Source: Streptomyces sp. TRM68416 (GTDB lineage Bacteria; Actinomycetota; Actinomycetes; Streptomycetales; Streptomycetaceae). Taken from it: a DNA stretch of 64,000 nucleotides. The stretch spans positions 62,001 through 126,000 of the forward strand of contig NZ_JACVWU010000004.1 of assembly GCF_014596915.1 (NCBI RefSeq). Reading direction: 5' to 3'. Below are positions 16,200-24,164 of the stretch, in pieces. The notes under the pieces were generated by a model. It saw only the letters and a program-made list of their open reading frames with translations. It was not told the origin of the DNA and ran no database searches. The position numbers and the translations under genes are program-made. The first letter of the stretch is position 1, and each line of letters opens with the position of its first letter.

Positions 16200-17287
16200 C
16201 CGCCCGCCGCCCGGAGCACACTGCACGCCCCGCAGGCCGCGCAGCCGGCCTTCTGGTCGGCGCCGCTCATCCCGGCGGCGCGCAGCTTCGCCGCGACGCC
16301 CTCCGTGACGTACGTCAGGAGTTCCGCGCGGGGTGCCCCGACGCCGTCGCGGGCGGCGAGGGTGCCGCCCATCGGCCGGAACGGGACGACGAACGGGTAC
16401 ACCCCCCGGTCGATCAACCTGCCCGCGCCCGCGATGAGTTCGTCCGGATCCTCACCGAGACCGACCAGGAGGTAGGTGGAGACCCGGTTGGGTCCGAAGA
16501 CGCGCACCGCCTCGTCCCACGCGGCCTCGTACTCGGCCAGCGGGACCGTCGACTTGCCGGGCATCCAGCGCCGGCGCACCTCGTCGTCGAGGGACTCGAC
16601 GTGGATGCCGATGGCGGTGGCCCCGGCGTCGTGCAGGGCGCGGATCCAGGCCAGGTCGCCGGGCGGTTCGCACTGCACCTGGATCGGCAACCGGGGCACG
16701 GCCGACAGCACCGCCCGCACCGACCGCACCAGGTTGCGGGCGCCGCGGTCGGGTCCGGTGGTGGTGCCGGTGGTCATCACCATCTGCCGCACACCGTCGA
16801 GCCGTACGGCGGCCTCGGCGACCTCGGCGAGCTGCGCCGGGGTCTTCGCGGCCACGGTGGCGCCCGAGCGCAGGGACTCCTCGATGGTGCAGAAGCGGCA
16901 GCGGTCGGACTCGCCGTAGCGGATGCAGGTCTGTACGACGGTGGTGGCCAGGACGTCGGAGCCGTGCAGGCGGGCGATCTGCTCGTAGCGGATGCCGTCG
17001 GCGGTGGTCAGGTCGTAGAACTTCGGGCGGCGTACGGGGGTGTAGGTGAGGCCGGTGTCCTCGTCGCCGAGCCACACCTTGCCGTCCCGCACGGAGTAGG
17101 GACTGCGGGGGTTGCGGGGGAGCGCGGCGTTGGCACCGTCGACGAGGACGTGTCCGTCGTCGCTGGGCCCCGCGCCGTCCGGCCGCCGCACGGGCGCGTC
17201 CGACGCGACGCCGCGCAGGGCGAGTTCGGCGCGGGTCATGATCCGCACGTCCACCGCCGTACCGCTGTCACCGGTGCCAACGCTCAC
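16196..17287 (-). CDS. MSMEG_0568-family radical SAM protein (Nit1C cluster)
   Basis: 363 residues from GTG 17287. The [4Fe-4S] ligands are C121, C130 and C133 (TCIRYGESDRCRFC), a C-x8-C-x2-C spacing instead of the usual C-x3-C-x2-C and characteristic of this family. MVMTTGTTTGPDRG, QVQCEPPGDLAWI, GIHVESLDD and YLLVGLGEDPDE form the TIM barrel. The C-terminal CAACGACSVL may bind a second cluster. It follows the Sll0783-family gene by 9 bp. The reaction is not established. Confidence 0.92.
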   Translation of the reverse strand: MSVGTGDSGTAVDVRIMTRAELALRGVASDAPVRRPDGAGPSDDGHVLVDGANAALPRNPRSPYSVRDGKVWLGDEDTGLTYTPVRRPKFYDLTTADGIRYEQIARLHGSDVLATTVVQTCIRYGESDRCRFCTIEESLRSGATVAAKTPAQLAEVAEAAVRLDGVRQMVMTTGTTTGPDRGARNLVRSVRAVLSAVPRLPIQVQCEPPGDLAWIRALHDAGATAIGIHVESLDDEVRRRWMPGKSTVPLAEYEAAWDEAVRVFGPNRVSTYLLVGLGEDPDELIAGAGRLIDRGVYPFVVPFRPMGGTLAARDGVGAPRAELLTYVTEGVAAKLRAAGMSGADQKAGCAACGACSVLRAAGG

Positions 17288-17296
17288 GTCGTACTC

Positions 17297-17827
17297 CTAC
17301 AGCTGGTAGGTGGAGTTGATGATGGCGCCCTTGCGCGCGTAGTGGATCAGCGCGTCCTGGACGTCCAGGGGGTGGGTGGGGATGACGCCCTCGATGAGGT
17401 CCTCCTCGCGGGCGCCGTGCAGGGACAGGCCGAAGCGGCAGCAGTAGACCTTGCCGCCCTCGGCGATGAACGTCTTGAGCTGGTTGTTGATGTTGTGCTC
17501 GCCGGGGAAGGCGGAGTTGCCGACGGTCGGGAAACCGCGGGTGGCGAGGCAGTTGAGGGAGCCGGGGCCGTAGAAGTAGATCGCGGTCTCGAAGCCCTTG
17601 CGCAGGGCGCGGGTGGCCTGGAGGACGGCGACGAAGGAGACCGAGGACTCGTGGGCGATGCCGTGGACGAGGGTGAAGTAGGTCTCGCCGTCCTCGGCCC
17701 GGTAGTCGGGGAAGACCTTGGTGGAGCCGTAGATGCTGGTGCCCTCGGGGAGCGAGGGGTGCGGGATCTCGTCGAGGGACTTCTGCTCGACGTCGGAGAG
17801 TTCGGCGGTGACGACGGATTCGGACAT
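17297..17827 (-). CDS. MSMEG_0572/Sll0783-family nitrogen-starvation protein
   Basis: 176 residues. LPEGTSIYGSTKVFPDYRAEDGETYFTLVHGIAHESSVSF and GPGSLNCLATRGFPTVGNSAFPGEHNINNQ are hallmark blocks. The chain is rich in conserved His, Cys and Asp (for example VYCCRFGLSLHG), suggesting a bound cofactor or metal. Sll0783 in cyanobacteria is induced on nitrogen starvation. A GGAGA site precedes ATG 17827. Biochemical role unknown. Confidence 0.92.
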   Translation of the reverse strand: MSESVVTAELSDVEQKSLDEIPHPSLPEGTSIYGSTKVFPDYRAEDGETYFTLVHGIAHESSVSFVAVLQATRALRKGFETAIYFYGPGSLNCLATRGFPTVGNSAFPGEHNINNQLKTFIAEGGKVYCCRFGLSLHGAREEDLIEGVIPTHPLDVQDALIHYARKGAIINSTYQL

Positions 17828-17867
17828 GGCTGTCTCCTTGTGCGTACGGGAGTTGGGGGTCGGGGTC

Positions 17868-17897
17868 GGTCAGTCGTAGAGCGGTCAGTCGTAGAGC
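17868..17897. repeat. 15-bp tandem duplication over the amidohydrolase stop codon
   Basis: GGTCAGTCGTAGAGC occurs twice head to tail. The duplicated unit contains the last codons and TGA of the amidohydrolase gene, so an in-frame copy of the stop follows the first. It has no coding effect but marks a recent slippage event. Confidence 0.85.
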
Positions 17898-18700
17898 GCG
17901 GCGAACGTGTCCCGGAAGACCAGGTCGCCGAGTTGGCCGCCGCCGGTGGCTTCGGCGAGGCGGGCGTACTCGCCGGTGAAGTCGCCCCACGGCTGGTCGC
18001 TGGCGAAGAGCACCCGGTCGTGGCCGATGCCGCGGCGCTCGATCTCCTGGGCCAGCCAGCGGGGAGTGAAGCCGATGGCCCAGGAGAGATCGGTGTAGAC
18101 GCGCTTGCCGGCGCCGATCCAGTCGAAGAAGCGGGAGCCGACGAGCTTGATGTGGCCGCTCATCCCGCCGCCGAAGTGCACGAGATGGACGGGCACGCGG
18201 TCGGCGTACCAGTCGACGAGATGGCCGACCTCGTCGATGTCGGAGGCGGCGCCGGGGGAGGTGTGCACATGGACGACGAGGCCGTGCCGGGCGGCCTCGG
18301 CGAAGATGCGGTCCAGTTGGGGGCGGCAGGCGGGGTCCGTGGGGCGGCCGCCCAGCAGGAAGCTCAGCTTGAGGGCCTTGACCCCGGGTTCGCCCGCCAA
18401 CCGGAGGGCTTCTTCCGTGCGTTGGGCGTCCTCCGGGCGCGGGGAGACCCACAGTCCGGCGCGGATCCGGTCGTCGCTCTGCGCGGCCTCCAGTGCCAGC
18501 TCGTTGAAGGAGAAGGCGATCGCCGGGTCCGGGACGCCGTAGTTGGGGATGACCAGGGCCCGTTCGGTGCCCTCCGCGTCCAGGTCGGCGATGAGCTGCT
18601 TGACGGTGGCGCGGGCGGTGGTGTCGGGGTTGACGGGCGGGCCGCCGTAGAAGGGGTAGGCGGGCAGGACGCCGATGTGGCGGTGTGCGTCGTGGACCAT
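17885..18700 (-). CDS. Amidohydrolase-2 family protein of the Nit1C cluster (MSMEG_0571-like)
   Basis: 271 residues from ATG 18700. The TIM-barrel metal site is visible: DAHRHIG at the N-terminus (H-x-H variant), VVHVHTSPGAASDID (HxH), VHLVHFGGGMSG and FASDQPWGDFTGEY (terminal Asp). ALKLSFLLGGRP corresponds to the strand before the metal His. Amidohydrolase-2 proteins are hydrolases or decarboxylases acting on C-N or C-C bonds. The gene has three consecutive in-frame ATGs (18742, 18721, 18700), each with a GAGGAA ribosome site in a 21-bp tandem repeat, so N-terminal extensions of 7 or 14 residues (RLRNHTM units) may be made. Position between flavoprotein and Sll0783 genes matches other Nit1C loci. 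Confidence 0.88.
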   Translation of the reverse strand: MVHDAHRHIGVLPAYPFYGGPPVNPDTTARATVKQLIADLDAEGTERALVIPNYGVPDPAIAFSFNELALEAAQSDDRIRAGLWVSPRPEDAQRTEEALRLAGEPGVKALKLSFLLGGRPTDPACRPQLDRIFAEAARHGLVVHVHTSPGAASDIDEVGHLVDWYADRVPVHLVHFGGGMSGHIKLVGSRFFDWIGAGKRVYTDLSWAIGFTPRWLAQEIERRGIGHDRVLFASDQPWGDFTGEYARLAEATGGGQLGDLVFRDTFAALYD

Positions 18701-18760
18701 GGTGTGGTTCCTCAACGGCATGGTGTGGTTCCTCAGCCGCATGGTGTGGTTCCTCAGCCG
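18698..18760. repeat. Three tandem copies of a ribosome-binding site plus start codon
   Basis: Three 21-bp units (18698-18718, 18719-18739, 18740-18760). Read on the minus strand, each contains TGAGGAACCACACCATG: Shine-Dalgarno GAGGAA with an 8-nt gap to ATG. Units 2 and 3 are identical and unit 1 differs only in its outer bases. Because the period is divisible by three, all starts are in one frame and all three ribosome sites can feed the amidohydrolase. The TGA of the upstream flavoprotein lies in the first unit met by ribosomes. Confidence 0.9.
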
Positions 18761-20109
18761 ATCGGGAGGGCGGAGGCGAGTTCGCTGGGGGCGCCGGTGA
18801 GCGTGCCGCACACGTCGGCCAGGCGGCGCGAGGCGTCGATGTGGTCGGCGAGGAACTCGGCGTCCCGGCCCACCGCCTCGAAGCGGCCCGAGCCCCACGA
18901 GTACTGCCAGGGCAGACCCAGGAAGTGCAGGCCGGGTGTGCTGGTGGCGCCGCGCCAGTGCATCGGGTAGCCGCGGCCGTCGAAGACGGGTGCCTCGATC
19001 CACCGGTGGTCGCGCCGGAAGCCGGTCGACCAGACCACCGAGGTGATACCGGCGGCCGCCAGGTCCAGTTCGCGGGGCTGCTCGTTCGGCTCCCACACGG
19101 GGACGTACCGGGGCTCGGCCGGGGCGTCGATGCCGTGCGCGGCGATGTGGGCGTCGATGGCGTCCTTGATGCCCTCGGCGACGGCGTCGGCGTGGTCCAG
19201 GTTCACCTTCAGGTCGTCGGCGAACTCCAGGCCCGTACCGGAGATTCCGGTGAGCCGCCCGTACAGCCGCATGCCGTCGCGGGCGAAGGCGCGCAGGTCG
19301 ATGTCGCGGCCGCCGTCGCGGCCGGTGACGTAGTGGTTGACCCGCATGCGCACGGCGCCGGCGTCGTCGAACTCGTCGATGGACTTGTCGTAGTGGCCCA
19401 TGTCGTCGAGCCAGGCCACGCAGTCGCGGCCGCGGTAGAAGCGGGCCACCCGAGGGGCGCTGCCGACGGCCAGGTGCACCCGGCGCCCGGCGAGGTGGAG
19501 GTCCTCGGCGATCTGGCAGCCGGACTGGCCGGTGCCGACCACGAGGACGGCGCCCTCGGGGAGTTGGCCGGGGCTGCGGTAGCGGGAGGAGTGGACCTGG
19601 GTGATGTTGTCGGGCAGTCGCTGGGCCATCGGCGGGACGGACGGCGTGTGGTAGGGGCCGGTGGCGACCACCACCTGCTCGGCGGTGAAGTCCCCGGCGG
19701 TGGTGGAGAGTTCGAAGACCCCGCTCGGCGAGCGCCGCAGCCGGGTGACCGTCACGCCCTCCACCAGTGGCGGCCGGAAGAAGGAGACGTAGTCCTCCAG
19801 GTACCGGACGATCTCGTCACGGACCATGAACCCGTCCGGATCGTCGCCCTGGTACGGGTAACCGGGCAGCCTGCACTGCCAGTTGGGGGTCACCAGGCAG
19901 AAGGAGTCCCAGCGCCGCTCACGCCACTCGTGGCCGACCCGGTTCGCCTCGACGACGACGTGCTCGACACCACGCCGACCGAGGCAGTAACTCATCGAGA
20001 GCCCCGCCTGACCGCCGCCGATCACGACCACCGGGATCGGGGCACCTCCCCTGCCCGTCAGGCTGCGAGGGAGGCCACCGGCCGGCCGTATCGCCGGAGC
20101 CGAGCTCAC
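18754..20109 (-). CDS. MSMEG_0569-family flavin-dependent oxidoreductase (Nit1C cluster)
   Basis: 451 residues from GTG 20109. PVVVIGGGQAGLSMSYCL is the FAD site (from about residue 26). WDSFCLVTPNWQCRLPGYPY, VVATGPYHTPSVP and VLVVGTGQSGCQIAEDL (NADPH site) identify a class-B-like flavin monooxygenase. SVVWSTGFRRDHRWIE and GLPWQYSWGSGRFEAV are family-typical. An oxygen-dependent step would fit cyanide or nitrile metabolism. The first 25 residues contain GGLPRSLTGRGGAP, encoded by a short inverted repeat (20047-20076) not expected in the family. Confidence 0.92.
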   Translation of the reverse strand: MSSAPAIRPAGGLPRSLTGRGGAPIPVVVIGGGQAGLSMSYCLGRRGVEHVVVEANRVGHEWRERRWDSFCLVTPNWQCRLPGYPYQGDDPDGFMVRDEIVRYLEDYVSFFRPPLVEGVTVTRLRRSPSGVFELSTTAGDFTAEQVVVATGPYHTPSVPPMAQRLPDNITQVHSSRYRSPGQLPEGAVLVVGTGQSGCQIAEDLHLAGRRVHLAVGSAPRVARFYRGRDCVAWLDDMGHYDKSIDEFDDAGAVRMRVNHYVTGRDGGRDIDLRAFARDGMRLYGRLTGISGTGLEFADDLKVNLDHADAVAEGIKDAIDAHIAAHGIDAPAEPRYVPVWEPNEQPRELDLAAAGITSVVWSTGFRRDHRWIEAPVFDGRGYPMHWRGATSTPGLHFLGLPWQYSWGSGRFEAVGRDAEFLADHIDASRRLADVCGTLTGAPSELASALPIG

Positions 20110-20411
20110 CGTGTGCTCCCGTCGGCGCCGGTCAGGGATTCGACCGTGACCTTGGCATCGCTGACGGCGGCGTACGCGGCGGCGGTCCGCTCGATCTGCG
20201 CGAGTTGGTCGGCGGCACCGGTACAGAAGAAGCCGAACTTCTCCTTCACGCGCTCCCCGGCGGTACCGAGTGCCGTACGGCTGCGCTCGACGAAATCCGC
20301 GAGCGCGTACTGGCCACCGGGGACGAAATAGTCCTCGACCACCGTGGAGGGGGAATAGCAGCGCTGTGTCACGCCATCGGGCCAGCGCACGTGAAAATAC
20401 ATCTCGGGCAT
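20106..20411 (-). CDS. MSMEG_0570-family nitrogen-starvation response protein
   Basis: 101 residues from ATG 20411, chosen because GGAGG sits at proper distance; an upstream ATG (20423) has none. MPEMYFHVRWPDGVTQRCYSPSTVVEDYF is diagnostic, followed by FGFFCTGAADQL. It is the first gene of the cluster and overlaps the flavoprotein by 4 bp. Small soluble protein, function unknown. The cluster promoter must lie in 20412-20592. Confidence 0.9.
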   Translation of the reverse strand: MPEMYFHVRWPDGVTQRCYSPSTVVEDYFVPGGQYALADFVERSRTALGTAGERVKEKFGFFCTGAADQLAQIERTAAAYAAVSDAKVTVESLTGADGSTR

Positions 20412-20592
20412 GACATCCTCCATGCCGGGCGTCGAGGTCTTGACACCTCGCCGCTGTCCGTGGAGAACAACTCCAGCCCTCAGCGATTTCCGAACGAAGT
20501 CATCCGGAATAAAGGGGAGTTACCAGCACCTCACGCCGACGGGGCGCGCATGCCGCGCCCAGGGGTGAGATCCCCGAACGAGTCGAGCCCGG

Positions 20593-20964
20593 TCAGCCGC
20601 GCGAGGGCTCGGCCACCTCGACCACGTCGAAGCCTTCGCGGCGCATCCGTTCACTCCCCCAGGCGCCGAGCGGCCCGAGCGCCTGATTGAGCGTGCGTCC
20701 GTGCTCGGTCAGGGAGTACTCCACCCGCGGCGGCACCTGGGCGTAGACCTCCCGGTGCACGAGTCCGTCCTCCTCCATCTCACGCAGGTGCTGGGTCAGC
20801 ATCTTCTCGCTCACTCCCGGCAGAGCGCGACGGAGTTCGGCGAAGCGGCGCACCCGATGGGCGTCGAGTTCCCAGAGGATCAGCCCCTTCCACTTGCCGC
20901 TCACCACGTCGAGCGCAGCGTCGATGCCGCAGATATAAGGCCCGCACCTCGGCGCTTTGGCCAT
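20593..20964 (-). CDS. HxlR-family transcriptional regulator
   Basis: 123 residues from ATG 20964. CGIDAALDVVSGKWKGLILWEL is the HxlR signature with a leading Cys (C12) that in related proteins senses electrophiles or redox state. FAELRRALPGVSEKMLTQHLREMEEDGLVHREVY is the winged helix. It is divergent from the NADPH-dependent reductase at 21048, and the 83-bp gap carries two inverted repeats, so it likely represses both. Confidence 0.9.
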   Translation of the reverse strand: MAKAPRCGPYICGIDAALDVVSGKWKGLILWELDAHRVRRFAELRRALPGVSEKMLTQHLREMEEDGLVHREVYAQVPPRVEYSLTEHGRTLNQALGPLGAWGSERMRREGFDVVEVAEPSRG

Positions 20965-20974
20965 CGTCGACCCC

Positions 20975-21014
20975 CTTACTAAAAGGTAAGTACCGCAGAA
21001 ATTAGTGGGTACTT
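20975..21014. promoter_or_regulatory. Two inverted repeats between the divergent HxlR regulator and the reductase
   Basis: CTTAC-N6-GTAAG (20975-20990) lies 10 bp upstream of the regulator start. AAGTACC...GGTACTT (20988-20994 and 21008-21014) overlaps it toward the reductase. These A/T-rich dyads stand out against GC-rich flanks and are the expected place for HxlR operators. Confidence 0.55.
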
Positions 21015-21047
21015 CCGAGAGTAGCGGCACTCTCCGAGCATGGAGGG

Positions 21048-21956
21048 GTGAACGAAACACAGCACCCCACCACCAGGCGAGACAGCTCCGTCACCGTGAT
21101 CGGGCTCGGCCCGATGGGCCAGGCGATGACTCGCACCCTCCTCACCGCCGGCCACCCGGTCACCGTCTGGAACCGCACCGCCGGCCGAGCAGATGGCCTC
21201 GTCGCCGCCGGAGCGACGCGGGCGGCGACACCCGGCGAGGCGGTCGAGGCCAGCGACCTCGTGATCCTCAGCCTCACCGACTACCAGGCGATGTACGACA
21301 TCCTCGACAGCGCGACCGCATCACTCGCCGGCCGGACGCTGGTCAACCTCAGCTCGGACACGCCCGACCGCACACGCAAGGCAGCAGCCTGGGCGGCGGG
21401 CCACGGCGCCGCCTTCCTCACCGGCGGTGTCATGGTCCCGGCGCCGATGGTCGGTACCGAAGAGGCATACGTCTACTACAGCGGCCCCGACGAAGTGATG
21501 GAGAACCACCGGGCCGCGTTGGCCCCACTCGGCACACCGAAGTATCTGGGCGCGGATCCGGGCCTCGCCCAGATGATGTACCAGGCCCAGCTCGCGGTGT
21601 TCCTCACCACCCTGTCCGCACTGATGCACGCCACCGCGATGCTGGGCGCCACCGGCATGACGGCCAAGGAAGCACTGCCGGAGCTGCTCTCCTCCGCCGA
21701 CTCGATCAGCGCCATCCTGAGCGCCGGCGAAGAGGCTCCCGGCGCCGCGCTGGACGCCGGTGAGCATCCCGGCGACCTCAGCACGGTCACCATGATGGGT
21801 GCGACGTCCGATCACATCGTCGAGACCAGCAGATCACTCGGCCTCGACCTCGCTCTCCCCCTGGCCGTGCAGGCCCACTACCGGCGCGCGATCGAGAACG
21901 GCCACGGCAGCGACAACTGGACCCGCATCATCGACAGCATCCGGGACCCGGACTGA
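21048..21956 (+). CDS. NADPH-dependent imine-reductase-like (6PGDH-fold) oxidoreductase
   Basis: 302 residues. SVTVIGLGPMGQAMTRTLLTAGHPVTVWNRTAGRAD is the NADP Rossmann site (R near residue 43 for the 2'-phosphate). NLSSDTPDRTRKAAAWA and FLTGGVMVPAPMVGTEEAYVYYSG belong to the imine reductase/beta-hydroxyacid dehydrogenase group. The all-helical domain starts GLAQMMYQAQLAVFLTTLSALMHA. The GTG at 21048 has GGAGG almost abutting it; no better start is obvious. Divergent from an HxlR regulator that probably controls it. The natural substrate cannot be told from sequence. Confidence 0.82.
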   Translation: MNETQHPTTRRDSSVTVIGLGPMGQAMTRTLLTAGHPVTVWNRTAGRADGLVAAGATRAATPGEAVEASDLVILSLTDYQAMYDILDSATASLAGRTLVNLSSDTPDRTRKAAAWAAGHGAAFLTGGVMVPAPMVGTEEAYVYYSGPDEVMENHRAALAPLGTPKYLGADPGLAQMMYQAQLAVFLTTLSALMHATAMLGATGMTAKEALPELLSSADSISAILSAGEEAPGAALDAGEHPGDLSTVTMMGATSDHIVETSRSLGLDLALPLAVQAHYRRAIENGHGSDNWTRIIDSIRDPD

Positions 21957-22002
21957 CCCATGAGGACGGAACAGGCCTGTCGGCTGCAGTGCCCGTGTCC
22001 GC

Positions 22003-22641
22003 TCACGCGTACGCCGACGGCCCTTGCGGGCTGCCCGGGGTGCCCGGCGGTCCGCCCGCGGTGCGTGCCCTGCGGCCACGGGTCGTGAAACGGTAGAGCG
22101 CGACGAGCATCGTGGGTGTGGTGACCAGCGCGAACCCGCCGAACGGCAGCACCAGCAGGAGGATTGCGAGCACCGCGACGGCAATGAGTACTCCGCGCGC
22201 CGGGTCGCTGCCCACGACGAAGACCGCGGAGTCCGACTCCGGGGCGGGAAAGCCCCGCCCGGGCACCAGCCGCGCGTCGTGGACCTGCTCCGGTCGGCAC
22301 TCCGTGCCGTCGGGGAGCTCGATCACCATCTGGTCGCGGGGCGGCGCGACGCGGCGACCGGACTGTTCCGTCCCGCCGGCAGGCACGAACCGCCCGACGC
22401 AGTACTTCTTGTTCGACTTGGGATGCGTCCGCTCCTGGATCACGACCACCGAGCCTTCGACACCGCCCTCGCCCCGCGCTGCCCTGGCCCGCTCGGAGGC
22501 CTGGTCGACCGCGAGCACGGCCGTCCACACGGCGATTGCGCTGACGGCAGCACAGACCAGCCAGACCGTCAGGACGATCACCACGGACATCCCACTGTCC
22601 AACTGACCGGACGAACCTCGGCTCCGGCCCAGCTCCCTCAT
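22003..22641 (-). CDS. Hypothetical two-helix membrane protein
   Basis: 212 residues from ATG 22641. Transmembrane helices occupy about residues 16-42 (VVIVLTVWLVCAAVSAIAVW) and 150-180 (GVLIAVAVLAILLLVLPFGGF). A soluble extracytoplasmic segment lies between, containing GSVVVIQERTHPKSNKKYCVGRF, reminiscent of DUF3592-type loops. The C-terminus is Arg/Gly/Pro-rich. I do not recognise a specific family. It converges on the preceding reductase gene. Confidence 0.7.
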   Translation of the reverse strand: MRELGRSRGSSGQLDSGMSVVIVLTVWLVCAAVSAIAVWTAVLAVDQASERARAARGEGGVEGSVVVIQERTHPKSNKKYCVGRFVPAGGTEQSGRRVAPPRDQMVIELPDGTECRPEQVHDARLVPGRGFPAPESDSAVFVVGSDPARGVLIAVAVLAILLLVLPFGGFALVTTPTMLVALYRFTTRGRRARTAGGPPGTPGSPQGPSAYA

Positions 22642-22827
22642 GCCGCGCAACGTCCCCCCTCACGTGTGCGTGTCCCGCGCAGACTATCGCCCGAGCCGCG
22701 CACGGGGTGGTGGGGCCGATCTTGTCCGGGGTCGTACGGCCGGGCAGGCTGCCCGCCACAGCCTCGGTCATGGAGCTCGGCGATCAGCCCGTGCTCGCGT
22801 CAGCGGCGGAAGAGAGCATGGGCACCC

Positions 22828-23073
22828 GGGATCATCGACACGCAGCCGGTACGGCCGCCGCGACCGCGTCGGCCTCTTCTCGCGGCTACGACGGCGGGAA
22901 GAAGGTGCCCGCGCGAACGCGGCACATCGTGACCGACTGCCTCGACCTGCTCCTGGTCTCCGTGGTCACCGACGCTATGAGCGCAAGGCCGAGCATTTCC
23001 TGGCCTTCATCGCGATCGCCTGCAGCCGACTTCTCAGTGCACGCAGAGGGCACGCCGCCCCCAAGTCGGGCTA
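22828..23073 (+). pseudogene. IS5-family transposase remnant
   Basis: Three scraps of an IS5-type DDE transposase in three successive frames. GIIDTQPVR (from 22828) is the conserved region around the first Asp. RGYDGGKKVPARTRHIVTDCLDLLLVSVV (from about 22882) is the second block. RRYERKAEHFLAFIAIACSRL (from about 22967) is the extreme C-terminus. The central catalytic region is deleted. Clearly dead. It sits just outside the left edge of the tRNA-Gly island. Confidence 0.7.
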
Positions 23074-23083
23074 GAAAACAAAC

Positions 23084-23161
23084 AACCCCCGGGCCAATGA
23101 CCTGGGGGTTCGAAGTGGAGCGGGTGACGAGAATCGAACTCGCGCTCTCAGCTTGGGAAGC
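23084..23161. repeat. Distal attachment-site copy: terminator plus 3' half of tRNA-Gly
   Basis: 23116-23161 is identical over 46 nt to the 3' part (CCA end to anticodon stem) of the intact tRNA-Gly at 44379-44424, in the same orientation. It is preceded by a terminator hairpin (23084-23110, AACCCCC/GGGGGTT). Upstream sequence (GAGGGCACGC, CTAG, AACAAACAA) also matches that before the intact tRNA. Beyond 23161 homology stops, as expected for an att junction. It marks the left limit of the 21-kb island. Confidence 0.85.
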
Positions 23162-23236
23162 GACGGCGCTCGGGTGGCCGGATGGCCGTTGCCGATGGTC
23201 GTGGCTTCCTCGGAAACGTCGATGCCTGCCGTTGGT

Positions 23237-23659
23237 TCATTTGCCGGCTTGGGGGCCGTACCACTGGAGCGCCTGACCAGTGACGGTGGCGATGCACTCG
23301 AAGTCCCGGTCACGGTGCAGCAGCGTCAGTCCCTGCAACTCGGCCGTGGCGGCCACCACGAGGTCGACGGCTCCGGCGCTGCGGTGCTGTCCGCGCTGGG
23401 TGAGGACCTCCTGGACCCGCCAGGCGCGGTCGTAGGCGCGATCGTCGACCGGCACCCAGCCGAAGAGCAGGCGCATGTCTTCGATGCCTTGTGCCCGGTC
23501 GGCGGGGGAACGCGCGCTGTAGAAGAATTCCAACTCGGTGATGGGACAGGTGGCGATGAGCCCGGCGGCGGCTGCCTGGTCCCAGCCGTACTGCTCGGCG
23601 TCGCCGCGCAGCATACGGGCGAGCGCGCTGGTGTCGATCAGGTATTGCGCGGCATTCAC
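23237..23659 (-). CDS. vapC: VapC-type PIN-domain RNase toxin
   Basis: 140 residues from GTG 23659, overlapping the antitoxin stop. Acidic PIN residues are present: YLIDTSALARML (first Asp), ITELEFFYSAR (Glu), SAGAVDLVVAATAEL (Asp) and LLHRDRDFECIA (last Asp). Such toxins cleave tRNA or rRNA. It is the first cargo inside the left att copy. Confidence 0.9.
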   Translation of the reverse strand: MNAAQYLIDTSALARMLRGDAEQYGWDQAAAAGLIATCPITELEFFYSARSPADRAQGIEDMRLLFGWVPVDDRAYDRAWRVQEVLTQRGQHRSAGAVDLVVAATAELQGLTLLHRDRDFECIATVTGQALQWYGPQAGK

Positions 23660-23871
23660 CGGCGGTAGTTCCCCTTGTCCTCGAAGAGGTCGAGGTCGAA
23701 GGCACCCTCTTCCGCCGAAGCCCGCAGCCGTGCGAGCGCCAGCGCTCGCCGCCGGTTCTCCAACACCTCGCGCAGGGCGGTGTTCACCGTCTCCTTCTTG
23801 GTCCTCGTACCGAGGGCCTTGGCCACGTCCGCAACCAGCTGGTCGTCGAGGTCGATCACGGTCCGGCTCAT
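23656..23871 (-). CDS. vapB: VapB-type antitoxin
   Basis: 71 residues from ATG 23871, with GGAGG seven bases upstream. MSRTVIDLDDQLVADVAKALGTRTKKETVNTALREVLE is the ribbon-helix-helix DNA-binding part. The C-terminal LRASAEEGAFDLDLFEDKGNYRR is the toxin-neutralising tail typical of VapB partners of PIN toxins. An A/T-rich stretch with GATAT...ATATC arms upstream (about 23889-23915) is the likely autoregulatory operator. Confidence 0.88.
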   Translation of the reverse strand: MSRTVIDLDDQLVADVAKALGTRTKKETVNTALREVLENRRRALALARLRASAEEGAFDLDLFEDKGNYRR

Positions 23872-24164
23872 CGACTGCACCTCCATGGATATCAAGAATG
23901 CCATCGATTATATCTTCGCCTATGCGTGGGCGAGCCGACGGGAAGCGGTGGTCGAGCCCCCGTAGGCCCGGTCGCGGCCGCTGGAAGGTCATGTCGAGCG
24001 CGCGTATCGCGTCCCCACATTTCCGGCGGGACCGCCCCGGGCCGTGCTTGTCCGGCGCTAGAGTGCCGCCGTGCATTGAGTGTGTGGCACGTCACACCGG
24101 GGTGGCCGGCAGAGGACGAGGGGTGGCCTCCCATGTGTGGCGTGCGCCAAAGGGGTGGGGGGTT

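Noticed and set aside
17868..18760. CRISPR-like short repeats
   Set aside because: The repeats are directly tandem (15 and 21 bp) without spacers and lie at gene ends; no CRISPR array exists in the window.
15329..18970. Plus-strand open frame of 1213 codons across the Nit1C cluster
   Set aside because: Arg/Gly/Pro-rich with no motif; the opposite strand carries three families with diagnostic blocks.
20412..20592. GlnR nitrogen-control box upstream of the Nit1C cluster
   Set aside because: I looked because the families are called nitrogen-starvation proteins. Only a single GTAAC half-site is visible on the minus strand, without the paired GAAAC element, so no claim is made.
23116..23161. A second tRNA-Gly gene at the left island end
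   Set aside because: Only the 3' half is present; the acceptor 5' strand, D arm and half the anticodon arm are missing, so it is an att remnant.
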